Positions 23,539 to 33,020 of a stretch of DNA of 64,000 nt are shown piece by piece. The notes beneath the pieces were generated by a model. The model saw nothing but the letters and a program-made list of their open reading frames with translations, was not told where the DNA came from and made no database searches. Each line of letters begins with the position of its first letter. Positions within the stretch are counted from its first letter, which is position 1. The stretch comes from an uncultured Burkholderiales bacterium (GTDB lineage: Bacteria; Pseudomonadota; Gammaproteobacteria; Burkholderiales; Burkholderiaceae_C): NCBI GenBank assembly GCA_903842945.1, contig CAIMNS010000136.1:1-64000 (forward strand). The letters are read 5' to 3'. Both the position numbers and the translations under genes were made by a program.

Positions 23539-23701
23539 GGTGATGCTCTTTCTTGTTCTTTAGAGAAAACCAATATTTTAGGCTCTAAGAGCGCTTTTTT
23601 TTCGGCGCACGCTTATTTTTAATGGACCCATATTTTGGGGGGTGGCCGATGCGTTTTGCTCATCAGGCAAAAGGAAGAATTGTCGGCCTCAAGGGGCGCA
23701 A

Positions 23702-24103
23702 TTACTTCGACGCTTGAAAGATCAGTTGAGGATCCAAAAGTCTGGCACGTGGGTCGACATAATAGCCCCCAAATTCAGTGTACCTGAGCGCACATTGTTT
23801 GCATCGTTGACACTCAAAAACGGTTGAGCGATTGGTTGGAAAAAACCCCATAGCAATGGGTGCTTGAGGGGAGTCATACCGCGTGCCATTCGGATGAAAC
23901 TCCTCAAAGCTCAGTTCGTTGTTTTCAGGGTCTTGCAAGGTCGCAATCGCTTGCATGTGTGCCGGCCAATCGCTTTCTGTAACGCTGGTCCAGCCATGGG
24001 TGTTTTTGAGGGTACAAGAGCATGCTGAAACCTTTTCCTTCGAGGGGCACAGGCCAATCAATTGATCGGCTTGGGTCAACAAGGGCAAGGGCTTCTTGGT
24101 CAT
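23702..24103 (-). CDS. Cysteine-rich hypothetical protein
   Basis: 133-aa ORF with CSC and CxxCxxC (FECQRCKQCALRY); no family recognised. Confidence 0.65.
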   Translation of the reverse strand: MTKKPLPLLTQADQLIGLCPSKEKVSACSCTLKNTHGWTSVTESDWPAHMQAIATLQDPENNELSFEEFHPNGTRYDSPQAPIAMGFFPTNRSTVFECQRCKQCALRYTEFGGYYVDPRARLLDPQLIFQASK

Positions 24104-24126
24104 GGTGTGCGTGTGGTGGCTTGAAA

Positions 24127-24156
24127 AAACACAGGGGCCAAATAGCCCCTGTGTTT
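24127..24156 (-). terminator. Intrinsic terminator downstream of gltA (bidirectional-looking)
   Basis: AAACACAGGGGC / GCCCCTGTGTTT perfect 12-bp stem, 6-nt loop; minus-strand 3' side reads TTTTTT. Confidence 0.8.
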
Positions 24157-24233
24157 GTTGTAAACGTCGTGAGAGTAGGGGCTTGACCGAGGAGGCCCGC
24201 TCCAGCTTGTCAAATCACCCTCGTGACAAGCTG

Positions 24234-25544
24234 TTAACGCTTATCAATGGCGACAACGTCTCTCTTAGGCGAGCCCGTGAAGAGCTGACGTGGCCTGCCA
24301 ATTTTGTACTCAGGGTCGGCAATCATCTCATTCAATTGCGCGATCCAACCCACGGTTCTGGCGAGCGCAAAAATACCGGTGAACATGTTGACGGGTATAC
24401 CAATGGCGCGCTGAACAATGCCAGAGTAAAAGTCGACATTGGGGTAGAGTTTTCTTTGAACAAAATAGTCGTCTTCAAGAGCAATTTTTTCCACTGCCTT
24501 GGCCAATTTGAACAAGGGGTCGTTCTCCAAGCCAAGCTCTTGCAGAACCTCATTGCAGGTTTCTTGCATCAAGGTGGCTCTTGGATCGTAGTTTTTATAA
24601 ACCCGGTGACCAAAACCCATCAACTTGACGTTGGAGTTCTTGTCTTTGACTTGGTTCATGAATTCGCCCACTTTGGCGATACCACCCTGTGCTTGGAGGT
24701 CTCCCAACATGTTCAAACAAGCCTCGTTGGCGCCACCGTGTGCGGGTCCCCAAAGACAAGCAACCCCTGCAGCAATGGCAGCAAAGGGATTGGTGCCAGA
24801 AGAGCCGCACAAGCGAACCGTTGAGGTGGACGCATTTTGCTCGTGGTCGGCGTGCAAAATGAAGATGCGGTCCAGCGCGCGTTCAAGGACAGGGTTGACA
24901 ACAAAGTCTTCGCAAGGGTTGCCAAACATCATGCGCAAAAAATTACCTGCATAGGAGAGGTCATTTCTGGGGTACATAAAGGGCTGCCCAATGCTGTACT
25001 TGTAAGCCATAGAGACCAAAGTAGGCATCTTTGCAATCAAGCGAATTGCAGATATTTCACGGTGCTCAGGGTTGTTGATGTCAGTGCTGTCGTGATAAAA
25101 GGCTGACAACGCACCGACCAATCCCGTCATCACGGCCATGGGGTGCGCATCTCTTCTAAAGCCCCTTAAGAAGAAGTGCATTTGTTCATTGACCATCGTG
25201 TGATTGGTCACCAATTTGGTAAAAGCGACTTTCTCGCTCGCATTGGGCAATTCGCCATGGAGCAACAAGTGGCAAGTTTCCAGAAAGTTGCAATTGGTCG
25301 CCAATTGCTCAATGGGGTAGCCACGGTAGAGCAACTCGCCCTTGTCGCCGTCGATGTAAGTGATGGCCGATTCGCAAGAGGCGGTTGACAAAAAACCGGG
25401 GTCGTAGGTGAACAAACCTGTTTGCCCGTAAAGTTTTCTGATGTCTATCACGTCAGGTCCAATGCTGCCTTGGTAAACAGGCATTTCAAAACTGGGCGCA
25501 CCATTTGAAAAAGCTATGGTGGCTTTGTAATCGGCGAGTTTCAT
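24234..25544 (-). CDS. gltA: Citrate synthase
   Basis: [43 protein letters not shown]. Confidence 0.97.
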   Translation of the reverse strand: MKLADYKATIAFSNGAPSFEMPVYQGSIGPDVIDIRKLYGQTGLFTYDPGFLSTASCESAITYIDGDKGELLYRGYPIEQLATNCNFLETCHLLLHGELPNASEKVAFTKLVTNHTMVNEQMHFFLRGFRRDAHPMAVMTGLVGALSAFYHDSTDINNPEHREISAIRLIAKMPTLVSMAYKYSIGQPFMYPRNDLSYAGNFLRMMFGNPCEDFVVNPVLERALDRIFILHADHEQNASTSTVRLCGSSGTNPFAAIAAGVACLWGPAHGGANEACLNMLGDLQAQGGIAKVGEFMNQVKDKNSNVKLMGFGHRVYKNYDPRATLMQETCNEVLQELGLENDPLFKLAKAVEKIALEDDYFVQRKLYPNVDFYSGIVQRAIGIPVNMFTGIFALARTVGWIAQLNEMIADPEYKIGRPRQLFTGSPKRDVVAIDKR

Positions 25545-25584
25545 GATCGATTTTCCTTTAAATTGAACAGCGAAAGTAACAGTC

Positions 25585-25881
25585 TTATTTTCTCATCATG
25601 CTTAAAACTTCTTGTCTTTCAGGCGTATAAAAATCTTTTGTCAACTCTGTTCTTTTGAGCAACAGATCCAGCAAGTCATTGTCTGAAAGATCCATTAAAT
25701 CATACAGGGCTTGGGAAACTTTGACAGTCAGGTCTTTCTCGTAGCGGTTGAAAAATGCTTCAATCATCAAATCATTTTCCAGCAGTCCGCGGCGACAACG
25801 CCAACGCAGTTTGCTCAATTCTCGCATCCCAAGCATGGCTTGGGGATCAAGACCGGCGAGAAAGGAGTCAACGACGTTCAT
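25585..25881 (-). CDS. sdhE: Succinate dehydrogenase assembly factor SdhE
   Basis: [14 protein letters not shown]-type SdhE core; located between sdhB and gltA. Confidence 0.9.
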   Translation of the reverse strand: MNVVDSFLAGLDPQAMLGMRELSKLRWRCRRGLLENDLMIEAFFNRYEKDLTVKVSQALYDLMDLSDNDLLDLLLKRTELTKDFYTPERQEVLSMMRK

Positions 25882-25893
25882 GAAAGAGTTGAA

Positions 25894-26598
25894 TCAAACG
25901 GCTCTGCGAACCATGAGTTCTTTGATCTTACCAATGGCCTGGGTCGGGTTGAGTCCTTTGGGGCAAACATCAACACAGTTCATGATGGTGTGGCATCTAA
26001 AGAGTCGATAAGGATCCTCTAGATTGTCCAAGCGTTCACCCGTGGCCTGGTCCCTGCTGTCAGCAATGAAGCGATAGGCCTGCAAGAGTCCTGCTGGACC
26101 CACGAATTTATCTGGATTCCACCAAAAAGACGGGCAACTGGTTGAACAACTTGCACACAAAATGCACTCGTAAAGTCCATTGAGCTCATCACGCTCCTCG
26201 GGGGACTGAAGGCGCTCTTTTTCTGGGGGCAATGTTTCATTGACCAAGTAGGGCTTGATGGAGTGATATTGCTTAAAGAATTGAGTCATGTCGACAATCA
26301 AATCTCTGATCACGGGAAGACCGGGCAAGGGTTTGAGCGTGATCTTCTCAGGCAAGCTGAGCATGTTGGTCAAACAAGCCAAGCCATTTTTCCCATTGAT
26401 GTTCATGGCATCTGAGCCGCAAACACCCTCTCGACAAGAGCGCCTGAAGGAAATCGTTGGGTCAATTTCTTTGAGCTTCATCAAAACATCCAACAGCATG
26501 CGCTCATGGCCGTCCAATTGAATGACGATGGTTTGCATGTAAGGCTTGGCGTCCTTGTCTGGATCGTAGCGATAAATCTGGAAGGTTCTTGATTGCAT
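25894..26598 (-). CDS. sdhB: Succinate dehydrogenase iron-sulfur subunit
   Basis: CREGVCGSDAMNING, CILCASCSTSCPS, CHTIMNCVDVCPKGLNP. Confidence 0.97.
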   Translation of the reverse strand: MQSRTFQIYRYDPDKDAKPYMQTIVIQLDGHERMLLDVLMKLKEIDPTISFRRSCREGVCGSDAMNINGKNGLACLTNMLSLPEKITLKPLPGLPVIRDLIVDMTQFFKQYHSIKPYLVNETLPPEKERLQSPEERDELNGLYECILCASCSTSCPSFWWNPDKFVGPAGLLQAYRFIADSRDQATGERLDNLEDPYRLFRCHTIMNCVDVCPKGLNPTQAIGKIKELMVRRAV

Positions 26599-26623
26599 AA
26601 AATTCTCCAAAATAGGGTGTGTC

Positions 26624-28420
26624 TTAGAAGGTTCTGACTTTGAGCTCAATGCTGTCAACGGTCAAAGGCTTCATGGTGACGGGCTTGTAGCTCAGGCGGT
26701 TGCCTTCGCTGTACCAAAGAGAGTGCTTGAGCCATTCTTCGTCATTGCGTCCATTGGGATGCGCGGCTGAGTCGGCATAGTCGTCCACCGTGTGTGCACC
26801 GCGGCTTTCATGCCTTGCAGCAGCACTGACCATGGTGGCTTGTGCGCATTCAATCAAGTTATCGACTTCCAAAGCTTCAATTCTTGCGGTGTTGAAAACT
26901 TTAGAGGTGTCTTTCAAGCCAATCGATTTGACGCGTTCGCGCAATTGAGCAATCTTGACAACACCTTCATCCATGCTGGCCTGGGTTCTGAAAACACCAG
27001 CGTGTTGTTGCATGGTTTTGCGCAGGTCGTTGGCAACCACTTGCGCATATTCGCCGTCTTTGGCGCTCTCAAGTCGCGCAAGTCTAGAAAGTGTCAAGTC
27101 CGCTGCATCTTTGGGAAGTGGTTTGTGAGCCTTGTTTTTCTCATGGAAGTCAACGATGTGGTTGCCCGCTGCACGTCCAAAGACGAGCAAATCAAGCAAA
27201 GAGTTGGTGCCCAATCGATTGGCTCCATGAACCGATACGCAAGAGCATTCGCCAACTGCGTAAAGACCGTTGACGGGCTCGGAATGGTTCCTTATCGTCT
27301 GATCCACCACTTGGCCGTGAATATTGGTTGGAATACCGCCCATTTGGTAGTGAATGGTGGGCACCACAGGAATCGCTTCCTTGGTGATGTCCACGTTAGC
27401 AAAGTTCAGTCCAATTTCATAGACTGAAGGCAGACGTTTCATGATCGTCTCAGCACCTAAGTGGTCCAGCTTCAACAGCACATAATCTTTGTTGGGCCCA
27501 CATCCTCGGCCTTCCTTGATCTCTTGGTCCATGGAGCGAGAGACAAAGTCTCTTGGCGCCAAATCTTTCAAGGTCGGCGCATAGCGCTCCATGAATCGCT
27601 CACCGTTGGAGTTCAAAAGGATGGCGCCTTCGCCTCGGCAACCCTCGGTCAGAAGCACGCCTGCGCCGGCAACGCCCGTGGGGTGGAACTGCCAAAACTC
27701 CATGTCTTCTAGAGCAATGTTCGCCCTGGCGGCCATGCCAAGTCCGTCCCCAGTGTTGATGAATGCATTGGTGGATGCGTCAAAGATGCGCCCAGCGCCA
27801 CCGGTTGCCAGTAGAACTGTTTTGGCCTCCAAAATGTAGATGTCGCCCGTCTCCATTTCAAGGGCAGTCACGCCAACCACGTCCCCTTCATGGTCACGGA
27901 TAAGATCCAAGGCCATCCACTCAACAAAAAAGCTGGTTTTGGCTTGTACGTTTTGTTGATAAAGCGTGTGCAGCATGGCGTGCCCTGTCCTGTCGGCCGC
28001 AGCGCAGGCGCGTTGTACAGGCTTTTCACCATAGTTAGCAGTATGACCACCAAAGGGCCGTTGATAGATGGTCCCATCCGGATTGCGGTCAAAGGGCATG
28101 CCCATGTGCTCCAAGTCATAAACCACCTTGGGCGCTTCACGGCACATGAATTCAATGGCGTCTTGGTCTCCCAACCAATCAGAGCCTTTGACCGTGTCAT
28201 AAAAATGAAAGTGCCAATTGTCTTCAGACATGTTGCCTAAAGAGGCGCCGATACCGCCTTGGGCGGCCACGGTGTGTGAGCGTGTTGGGAAAACCTTGGA
28301 TAACACAGCGACGTTTAAACCCGCACGAGCCAATTGGAGCGAGGCACGCATACCTGAGCCGCCGGCACCAACGATCACAACGTCAAACCTGCGGCGTGGG
28401 ATGGAATGGGAAGAAGTCAT
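26624..28420 (-). CDS. sdhA: Succinate dehydrogenase flavoprotein subunit
   Basis: VVIVGAGGSGMRASLQLA, SHTVAAQGGIGASLGN, HGANRLGTNSLLDLLVFG. Confidence 0.97.
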   Translation of the reverse strand: MTSSHSIPRRRFDVVIVGAGGSGMRASLQLARAGLNVAVLSKVFPTRSHTVAAQGGIGASLGNMSEDNWHFHFYDTVKGSDWLGDQDAIEFMCREAPKVVYDLEHMGMPFDRNPDGTIYQRPFGGHTANYGEKPVQRACAAADRTGHAMLHTLYQQNVQAKTSFFVEWMALDLIRDHEGDVVGVTALEMETGDIYILEAKTVLLATGGAGRIFDASTNAFINTGDGLGMAARANIALEDMEFWQFHPTGVAGAGVLLTEGCRGEGAILLNSNGERFMERYAPTLKDLAPRDFVSRSMDQEIKEGRGCGPNKDYVLLKLDHLGAETIMKRLPSVYEIGLNFANVDITKEAIPVVPTIHYQMGGIPTNIHGQVVDQTIRNHSEPVNGLYAVGECSCVSVHGANRLGTNSLLDLLVFGRAAGNHIVDFHEKNKAHKPLPKDAADLTLSRLARLESAKDGEYAQVVANDLRKTMQQHAGVFRTQASMDEGVVKIAQLRERVKSIGLKDTSKVFNTARIEALEVDNLIECAQATMVSAAARHESRGAHTVDDYADSAAHPNGRNDEEWLKHSLWYSEGNRLSYKPVTMKPLTVDSIELKVRTF

Positions 28421-28423
28421 AAA

Positions 28424-28789
28424 TTAAAGTCTCCAAATAACTTGTATTGCCCAGCCAGAACATGAAACCAGCCAAACCAGGGTAAAAACTTGTAAAAGCA
28501 AACGAACAGCAACGGCTTGCACGTAATCCATCCAAATGTCTCTCATGCCGACCCAGGCATGGTAGGCCAAGGAAATGATCACAGCAAAGGTCAGGCTTTT
28601 CATCCATTGGGTGCTAAAAATGCCTGACCATGTGTCGTATCCAATGCTGCCTTTTGTCAGCACGACTTGAAGGATGACAAGCACTGTGAACAAGGCCATT
28701 AAAAGGGCGGTGACGCGCTGCGCCAACCAATCTCTGAGGCCGTAATGAGCGCCAACGACAATGCGCTTAGATCCAAAATTGACTGACAT
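28424..28789 (-). CDS. sdhD: Succinate dehydrogenase membrane anchor subunit
   Basis: HYGLRDWLAQRVTALLMA and three TM segments; between sdhA and sdhC. Confidence 0.9.
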   Translation of the reverse strand: MSVNFGSKRIVVGAHYGLRDWLAQRVTALLMALFTVLVILQVVLTKGSIGYDTWSGIFSTQWMKSLTFAVIISLAYHAWVGMRDIWMDYVQAVAVRLLLQVFTLVWLVSCSGWAIQVIWRL

Positions 28790-28818
28790 GTTCTTCTCCT
28801 GAAAGGGTTCTATTGGGT

Positions 28819-29253
28819 TTAATAAATGCCAAAAAGCTTGGCTGCCAATAGGATCGTGAGAGCCCAACTGAGCCCCAACGTGGTCCATGCTGAAGTGCGA
28901 CCAAAATTTTTATCGACCGCATGATGGGTGTCCATGTACAAGTGTCTGATACCAGCGATCAAGTGATGAAGAAAGGACCAAATCAGGGCCAAGACCACCA
29001 GTTTGATGAACCAAGCCGGTAAGAACCCCACGCCAATCACAAATGCAGAGCTGAATTTGGTAAATGAGATCTCCGAAGACACGGACGTATCAAACAACCA
29101 AATGACAAAGGGCAGCAATAAAAACATGACGACACCACTGGCCCTATGCAAAATGGAGACCCAACCTGCTGCAGGCAATCTGTAAGTGGTCAGGTCTTTG
29201 AACGCATTGATGTTTCTAAACTGAGGGCGTTGTTTCTTGATTGCTTCGGTCAT
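28819..29253 (-). CDS. sdhC: Succinate dehydrogenase cytochrome b556 subunit
   Basis: SILHRASGVVMFLLLPF, HHLIAGIRHLYMD heme-ligand region. Confidence 0.93.
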   Translation of the reverse strand: MTEAIKKQRPQFRNINAFKDLTTYRLPAAGWVSILHRASGVVMFLLLPFVIWLFDTSVSSEISFTKFSSAFVIGVGFLPAWFIKLVVLALIWSFLHHLIAGIRHLYMDTHHAVDKNFGRTSAWTTLGLSWALTILLAAKLFGIY

Positions 29254-29300
29254 AAGGTTTCTTTCATTTTTTCGCAGTCTGATGGAATGAACCAACTTCA

Positions 29301-29325
29301 AATTTTATTGCAATGCAATAAAATT
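29301..29325. promoter_or_regulatory. Candidate operator: perfect 12-bp-arm dyad upstream of sdhC
   Basis: AATTTTATTGCA-A-TGCAATAAAATT, in the short gntR-sdhC intergenic region. Confidence 0.6.
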
Positions 29326-29389
29326 ATTTGATTGCTGCCCAAGATCTTAAAAATTAAGGGTATTGGACTGTTTTATTAATTAAAAAGGG

Positions 29390-30229
29390 TTAATTTAAAT
29401 CATTTCGGTAATGGTGATGTTCTGTTTTGTACAAAGCGCGCCTGATCTCCATGGGCTTGTCTTGGTAGGTCAATGCCAAGCGTTCGACTTGCAGCAATGG
29501 AGTATTGTCGTTGATGTTGAGCATTTGTGCATCTTTTGGATTTGCATGCACTGCTGTGATTCTCTCCTGAGCCCTGACCATCCGAACACCGTAGGTCTTT
29601 TCAAAGAGGGCGTAGGTGGGGCCTTGGTGATTTTGTAACTCCTCAGCGCTCAGGCCCTTGAAGGCGTCGCCAGGTAAAACCATGTCCTCCAAAATAGTGG
29701 GTACACAGGCAAACGAGAGGATCCTTCTGATCTGCAGGACGCCACACCCGGGGGGCAGTTGCAGGGACTTGGCGATTTCTGGGTTGGCCTTGGCCTTTTT
29801 GCACCAAACAATGGTTCGTTGAGAGGGTACGGAGCTGCTCAGACTTTCAGCGTTCGGAACCAGTTTGAGGAACCGGTATTGGAATTTTTCCTCCGAATGG
29901 GTGGCGACAAAAGTGCCTTTGCCTTGTTTTCGAAGCAATAAATGCTCCTGAGACAATTCATCCACGGCCTTTCGAACCGTACCTTGGCTCACTTGAAAAC
30001 GCGCAGCCAACTCAAATTCGCTGGGTATCATTTCACCTGGTTTCCACTCGCCGGCATTCAGGCTTTGCAAAATCAACGCCTTGATTTGTTGGTACAAAGG
30101 GCTAAAAGCCGGCACTTTTGAGGCAAGCGCTTCCCGATCAAATAGACCGCCGTTCAAGGTTTCAGGTAATTGAGTGGGTTCGCGCATGCAAAGTCTAATA
30201 TTTTCAGATTGAGCTATTGTAAGGGGCAT
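29390..30229 (-). CDS. GntR-family (HutC-like, UTRA domain) transcriptional regulator
   Basis: [41 protein letters not shown] wHTH; UTRA-like C-terminal region. Confidence 0.92.
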   Translation of the reverse strand: MPLTIAQSENIRLCMREPTQLPETLNGGLFDREALASKVPAFSPLYQQIKALILQSLNAGEWKPGEMIPSEFELAARFQVSQGTVRKAVDELSQEHLLLRKQGKGTFVATHSEEKFQYRFLKLVPNAESLSSSVPSQRTIVWCKKAKANPEIAKSLQLPPGCGVLQIRRILSFACVPTILEDMVLPGDAFKGLSAEELQNHQGPTYALFEKTYGVRMVRAQERITAVHANPKDAQMLNINDNTPLLQVERLALTYQDKPMEIRRALYKTEHHHYRNDLN

Positions 30230-30234
30230 TTGCC

Positions 30235-30259
30235 ATCTCTTTTATAAGACATAAGAGAT
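30235..30259. promoter_or_regulatory. Candidate operator dyad between gntR and mdh
   Basis: ATCTCTT-N11-AAGAGAT, with an internal ATAAGA direct repeat, in the divergent promoter region. Confidence 0.4.
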
Positions 30260-30345
30260 CTTTTTTTGACGATTTCGCGGGTACACTTGGGGCATTGAAT
30301 TTTGCATATTGGTTTTCTTTTTTAAATTCTGTTAGGAGTGATCTC

Positions 30346-31332
30346 ATGAGTAAAAAACCTGTTCGCGTTGCTGTTACTGGTGCAGCGGGTCAAATTGGCT
30401 ACGCTTTGTTGTTTCGTATTGCCTCAGGCGAGATGCTTGACAAAGATCAGCCAGTAAGTTTGCAACTCTTGGAAATTCCTGATGAAAAAGCGCAAAAAGC
30501 GCTCAAAGGCGTCATGATGGAGTTGGAAGACTGTGCATTTCCCTTGTTGCACGACATGCACGCGTATGGCGATGCAACGCAAGCCTTCAAAGACACCGAT
30601 TACGCTTTGCTTGTGGGAGCTAGGCCCCGAGGCCCAGGGATGGAACGTGCCGATTTGTTGGCTGCAAACGCGCAAATTTTCACGGCCCAGGGCAAGGCCT
30701 TGAATGCGTCGGCCAGTCGTGACGTTAAAGTGTTGGTGGTTGGCAACCCCGCCAACACCAATTCTTACATTGCGATGAAGAGTGCGCCAGATCTAAAGCG
30801 TGAGAACTTCACGGCCATGCTTCGTTTGGATCACAACAGAGCTGCAAGTCAAATCGCCGCAAAAACGGGCTTGCCAGTTGCTGGTATTGAAAAGCTAGCG
30901 GTTTGGGGTAACCATTCGCCAACCATGTACGCTGACTATAGATTTGCCACCATTGAAGGCAAATCTGTCAAGGATTTGATCAACGATCAAGAGTGGAACG
31001 CCAATGTCTTTTTGCCAACGGTGGGCAAGCGTGGTGCTGCGATCATTGAAGCGCGTGGCTTGTCTTCTGCAGCCTCTGCAGCCAATGCTGCCATCGATCA
31101 CATGCACGATTGGGCATTGGGCACCCACGGACGTTGGGTGACCATGGGCATTCCCTCTGATGGTTGGTATGGCATTCCAAAGGATGTGATGTTTGGCTTT
31201 CCAGTGACTTGCGAGGGTGGAAAATACAAAGTGGTTGAAGGCTTAGCGATCGATGAATTCAGCCAGACTTGTATTCAAAAAACGCTCAAAGAGCTTCAAG
31301 AAGAGCAAGCCGGCGTTGCGCATTTGATTTGA
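30346..31332 (+). CDS. mdh: Malate dehydrogenase
   Basis: [55 protein letters not shown]. Confidence 0.97.
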   Translation: MSKKPVRVAVTGAAGQIGYALLFRIASGEMLDKDQPVSLQLLEIPDEKAQKALKGVMMELEDCAFPLLHDMHAYGDATQAFKDTDYALLVGARPRGPGMERADLLAANAQIFTAQGKALNASASRDVKVLVVGNPANTNSYIAMKSAPDLKRENFTAMLRLDHNRAASQIAAKTGLPVAGIEKLAVWGNHSPTMYADYRFATIEGKSVKDLINDQEWNANVFLPTVGKRGAAIIEARGLSSAASAANAAIDHMHDWALGTHGRWVTMGIPSDGWYGIPKDVMFGFPVTCEGGKYKVVEGLAIDEFSQTCIQKTLKELQEEQAGVAHLI

Positions 31333-31378
31333 TGCTTTGTGCGCCAAACTTTGAGCGCCTGAGTTCAATGATTTTTTA

Positions 31379-32401
31379 ATGTTGCAAAGTATGCATCAAC
31401 CCCATCCGCGTGAATTGTTGCTTGGTGCTCAAGCGTCACACCAGCGGTTGAGGGTTTGCGACCACTACAGTGGTGTTCCTAAGCGCATGGAAAAGAGTTT
31501 GCAACTTCAATCTCAAATGACCCAGGACTTGGGTGTTTGCGTTTTTGATGTGACCTTGGATTGTGAAGACGGCGCCCCGGTGGGTGCTGAGCGAGAGCAT
31601 GCACAAGGTGTTGCTGAACTTGTGGCCAACAGCCACCGAGATGCAAAAATTGCTGTTCGCATCCATGCGTTGGGGGACCCTCACTTTGAAAGCGACATGG
31701 AGTTGATTGTTGCCAAAGTGGGTCACCTTTTGACCCATGTGATGATTCCAAAGGTGGAGTGTTTGCAAGACATTCATCAAGTGCATGCGAGTTTGGTTCA
31801 GCATGGGGCCAAAGAGTTGCCCATTCACGCACTCATTGAATCCCCATATGCTGTGAGCAATGCATTTCAAATTGCCTCTCATCCAAGTGTTCAGTCGCTG
31901 AGTTTTGGTTTGATGGATTTTGTGTCAGCCCATGGCGGTGCCATCCCCTCTTGGGCCATGACCATGCAAGGGCAGTTCAAGCACCCCTTGATGGTCAGAG
32001 CCAAGTTAGAGGTCGCCAGTGCTTGTCATGCCTATGGCAAGACACCAGCGCATGGTGTGGTCACAGAAATCCAGGATCTGAGCGCCATCAAAGAGAGCGC
32101 CCGATTGGCCCATGAAACCATGGGCTTTACCAGAATGTGGAGCATTCACCCTTCTCAAATTGAACCCATCGTTCAAGCCATGTCGCCCAGTGCTGATGAG
32201 GTCAGCCAGGCCAGTGAAATTCTCTGGGCTGCGCATCAAGCACAATGGGGCCCTATTCAGTTGGATGGTCGCTTGCATGACCGTGCAAGTTATCGTTTCT
32301 ATTGGCAAATCATCGAAAGAGCTCATGCCACTGCATGCCATGTGCCTGAGCAAATGGTCTCTTTGTTCTTTCAAAACCCAGCTGACCAAGGATCGCCATG
32401 A
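31379..32401 (+). CDS. HpcH/HpaI aldolase / CitE-like lyase family protein
   Basis: LDCEDGAPVGAEREHA, IPKVECLQDI, ALIESPYAVSNAF, GFTRMWSIHPSQIEPI motifs. Confidence 0.85.
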   Translation: MLQSMHQPHPRELLLGAQASHQRLRVCDHYSGVPKRMEKSLQLQSQMTQDLGVCVFDVTLDCEDGAPVGAEREHAQGVAELVANSHRDAKIAVRIHALGDPHFESDMELIVAKVGHLLTHVMIPKVECLQDIHQVHASLVQHGAKELPIHALIESPYAVSNAFQIASHPSVQSLSFGLMDFVSAHGGAIPSWAMTMQGQFKHPLMVRAKLEVASACHAYGKTPAHGVVTEIQDLSAIKESARLAHETMGFTRMWSIHPSQIEPIVQAMSPSADEVSQASEILWAAHQAQWGPIQLDGRLHDRASYRFYWQIIERAHATACHVPEQMVSLFFQNPADQGSP

Positions 32402-32994
32402 ACGTCTACCTTGGGTCGAAAAATATCTCTCAAATGCTGTTGCTCGCATGGATGTTGACCTGTGGGCTTTTTGTCCTTGGCACGGTTCATGGTCAAGTCA
32501 GCAGCCAAAAAGAAACGCCCAAGTCAAAGCCTGTTCAGAAAAAAACAGAACGACCCAAAAAAACGAGTTCGTATAAATGGGTGCCAACGAATCCAGTCGC
32601 GCTCAACAACCCAGTTGATGATGTGGAGCCTTTGTCGCCTGTGTTGCTAGATATTGCGGCTCAAGTGTTCACAGGTCGATTGCAATGCGAGTTGGGGCAA
32701 GTCGTGCTCTTGTTGCCCATAGAAGAATCCCCTGGGCGCTTTCAATTGACCCTCAAAAAACAAAAGTACTTGATGACGCCAAGCGTGACGCCAACAGGTG
32801 CGGTTAAATTGGAAGATCTGAAGACGGGAGCCCTTTGGATTCAGTTGGCCAACAAGTCCATGCTTTTTAACAGCAAATTGGGCCAACGCATGGCCGATGA
32901 CTGTCAAGGCCCAGGACAGCAGGCTGTGGCCATGCGAGAGAAGATTTCACCACCCCCCAGTTTGTTTGAACCCATGTCCAGAGTCGATCATTGA
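32398..32994 (+). CDS. Putative exported hypothetical protein
   Basis: N-terminal hydrophobic segment followed by a KP-rich linker; overlaps neighbours by 4 bp. Confidence 0.75.
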   Translation: MNVYLGSKNISQMLLLAWMLTCGLFVLGTVHGQVSSQKETPKSKPVQKKTERPKKTSSYKWVPTNPVALNNPVDDVEPLSPVLLDIAAQVFTGRLQCELGQVVLLLPIEESPGRFQLTLKKQKYLMTPSVTPTGAVKLEDLKTGALWIQLANKSMLFNSKLGQRMADDCQGPGQQAVAMREKISPPPSLFEPMSRVDH

Positions 32995-33020
32995 AATTTA
33001 GTTTTATAGGAGAAAAAACA

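Noticed and set aside
23650-23680. CTGATGAG resembling a hammerhead ribozyme core on the minus strand
   Set aside because: No GAAA core or three-stem arrangement; it is the loop of a simple nested hairpin.
26792-27427. 211-aa plus-strand ORF
   Set aside because: Antisense shadow of sdhA, which is unambiguous on the minus strand.
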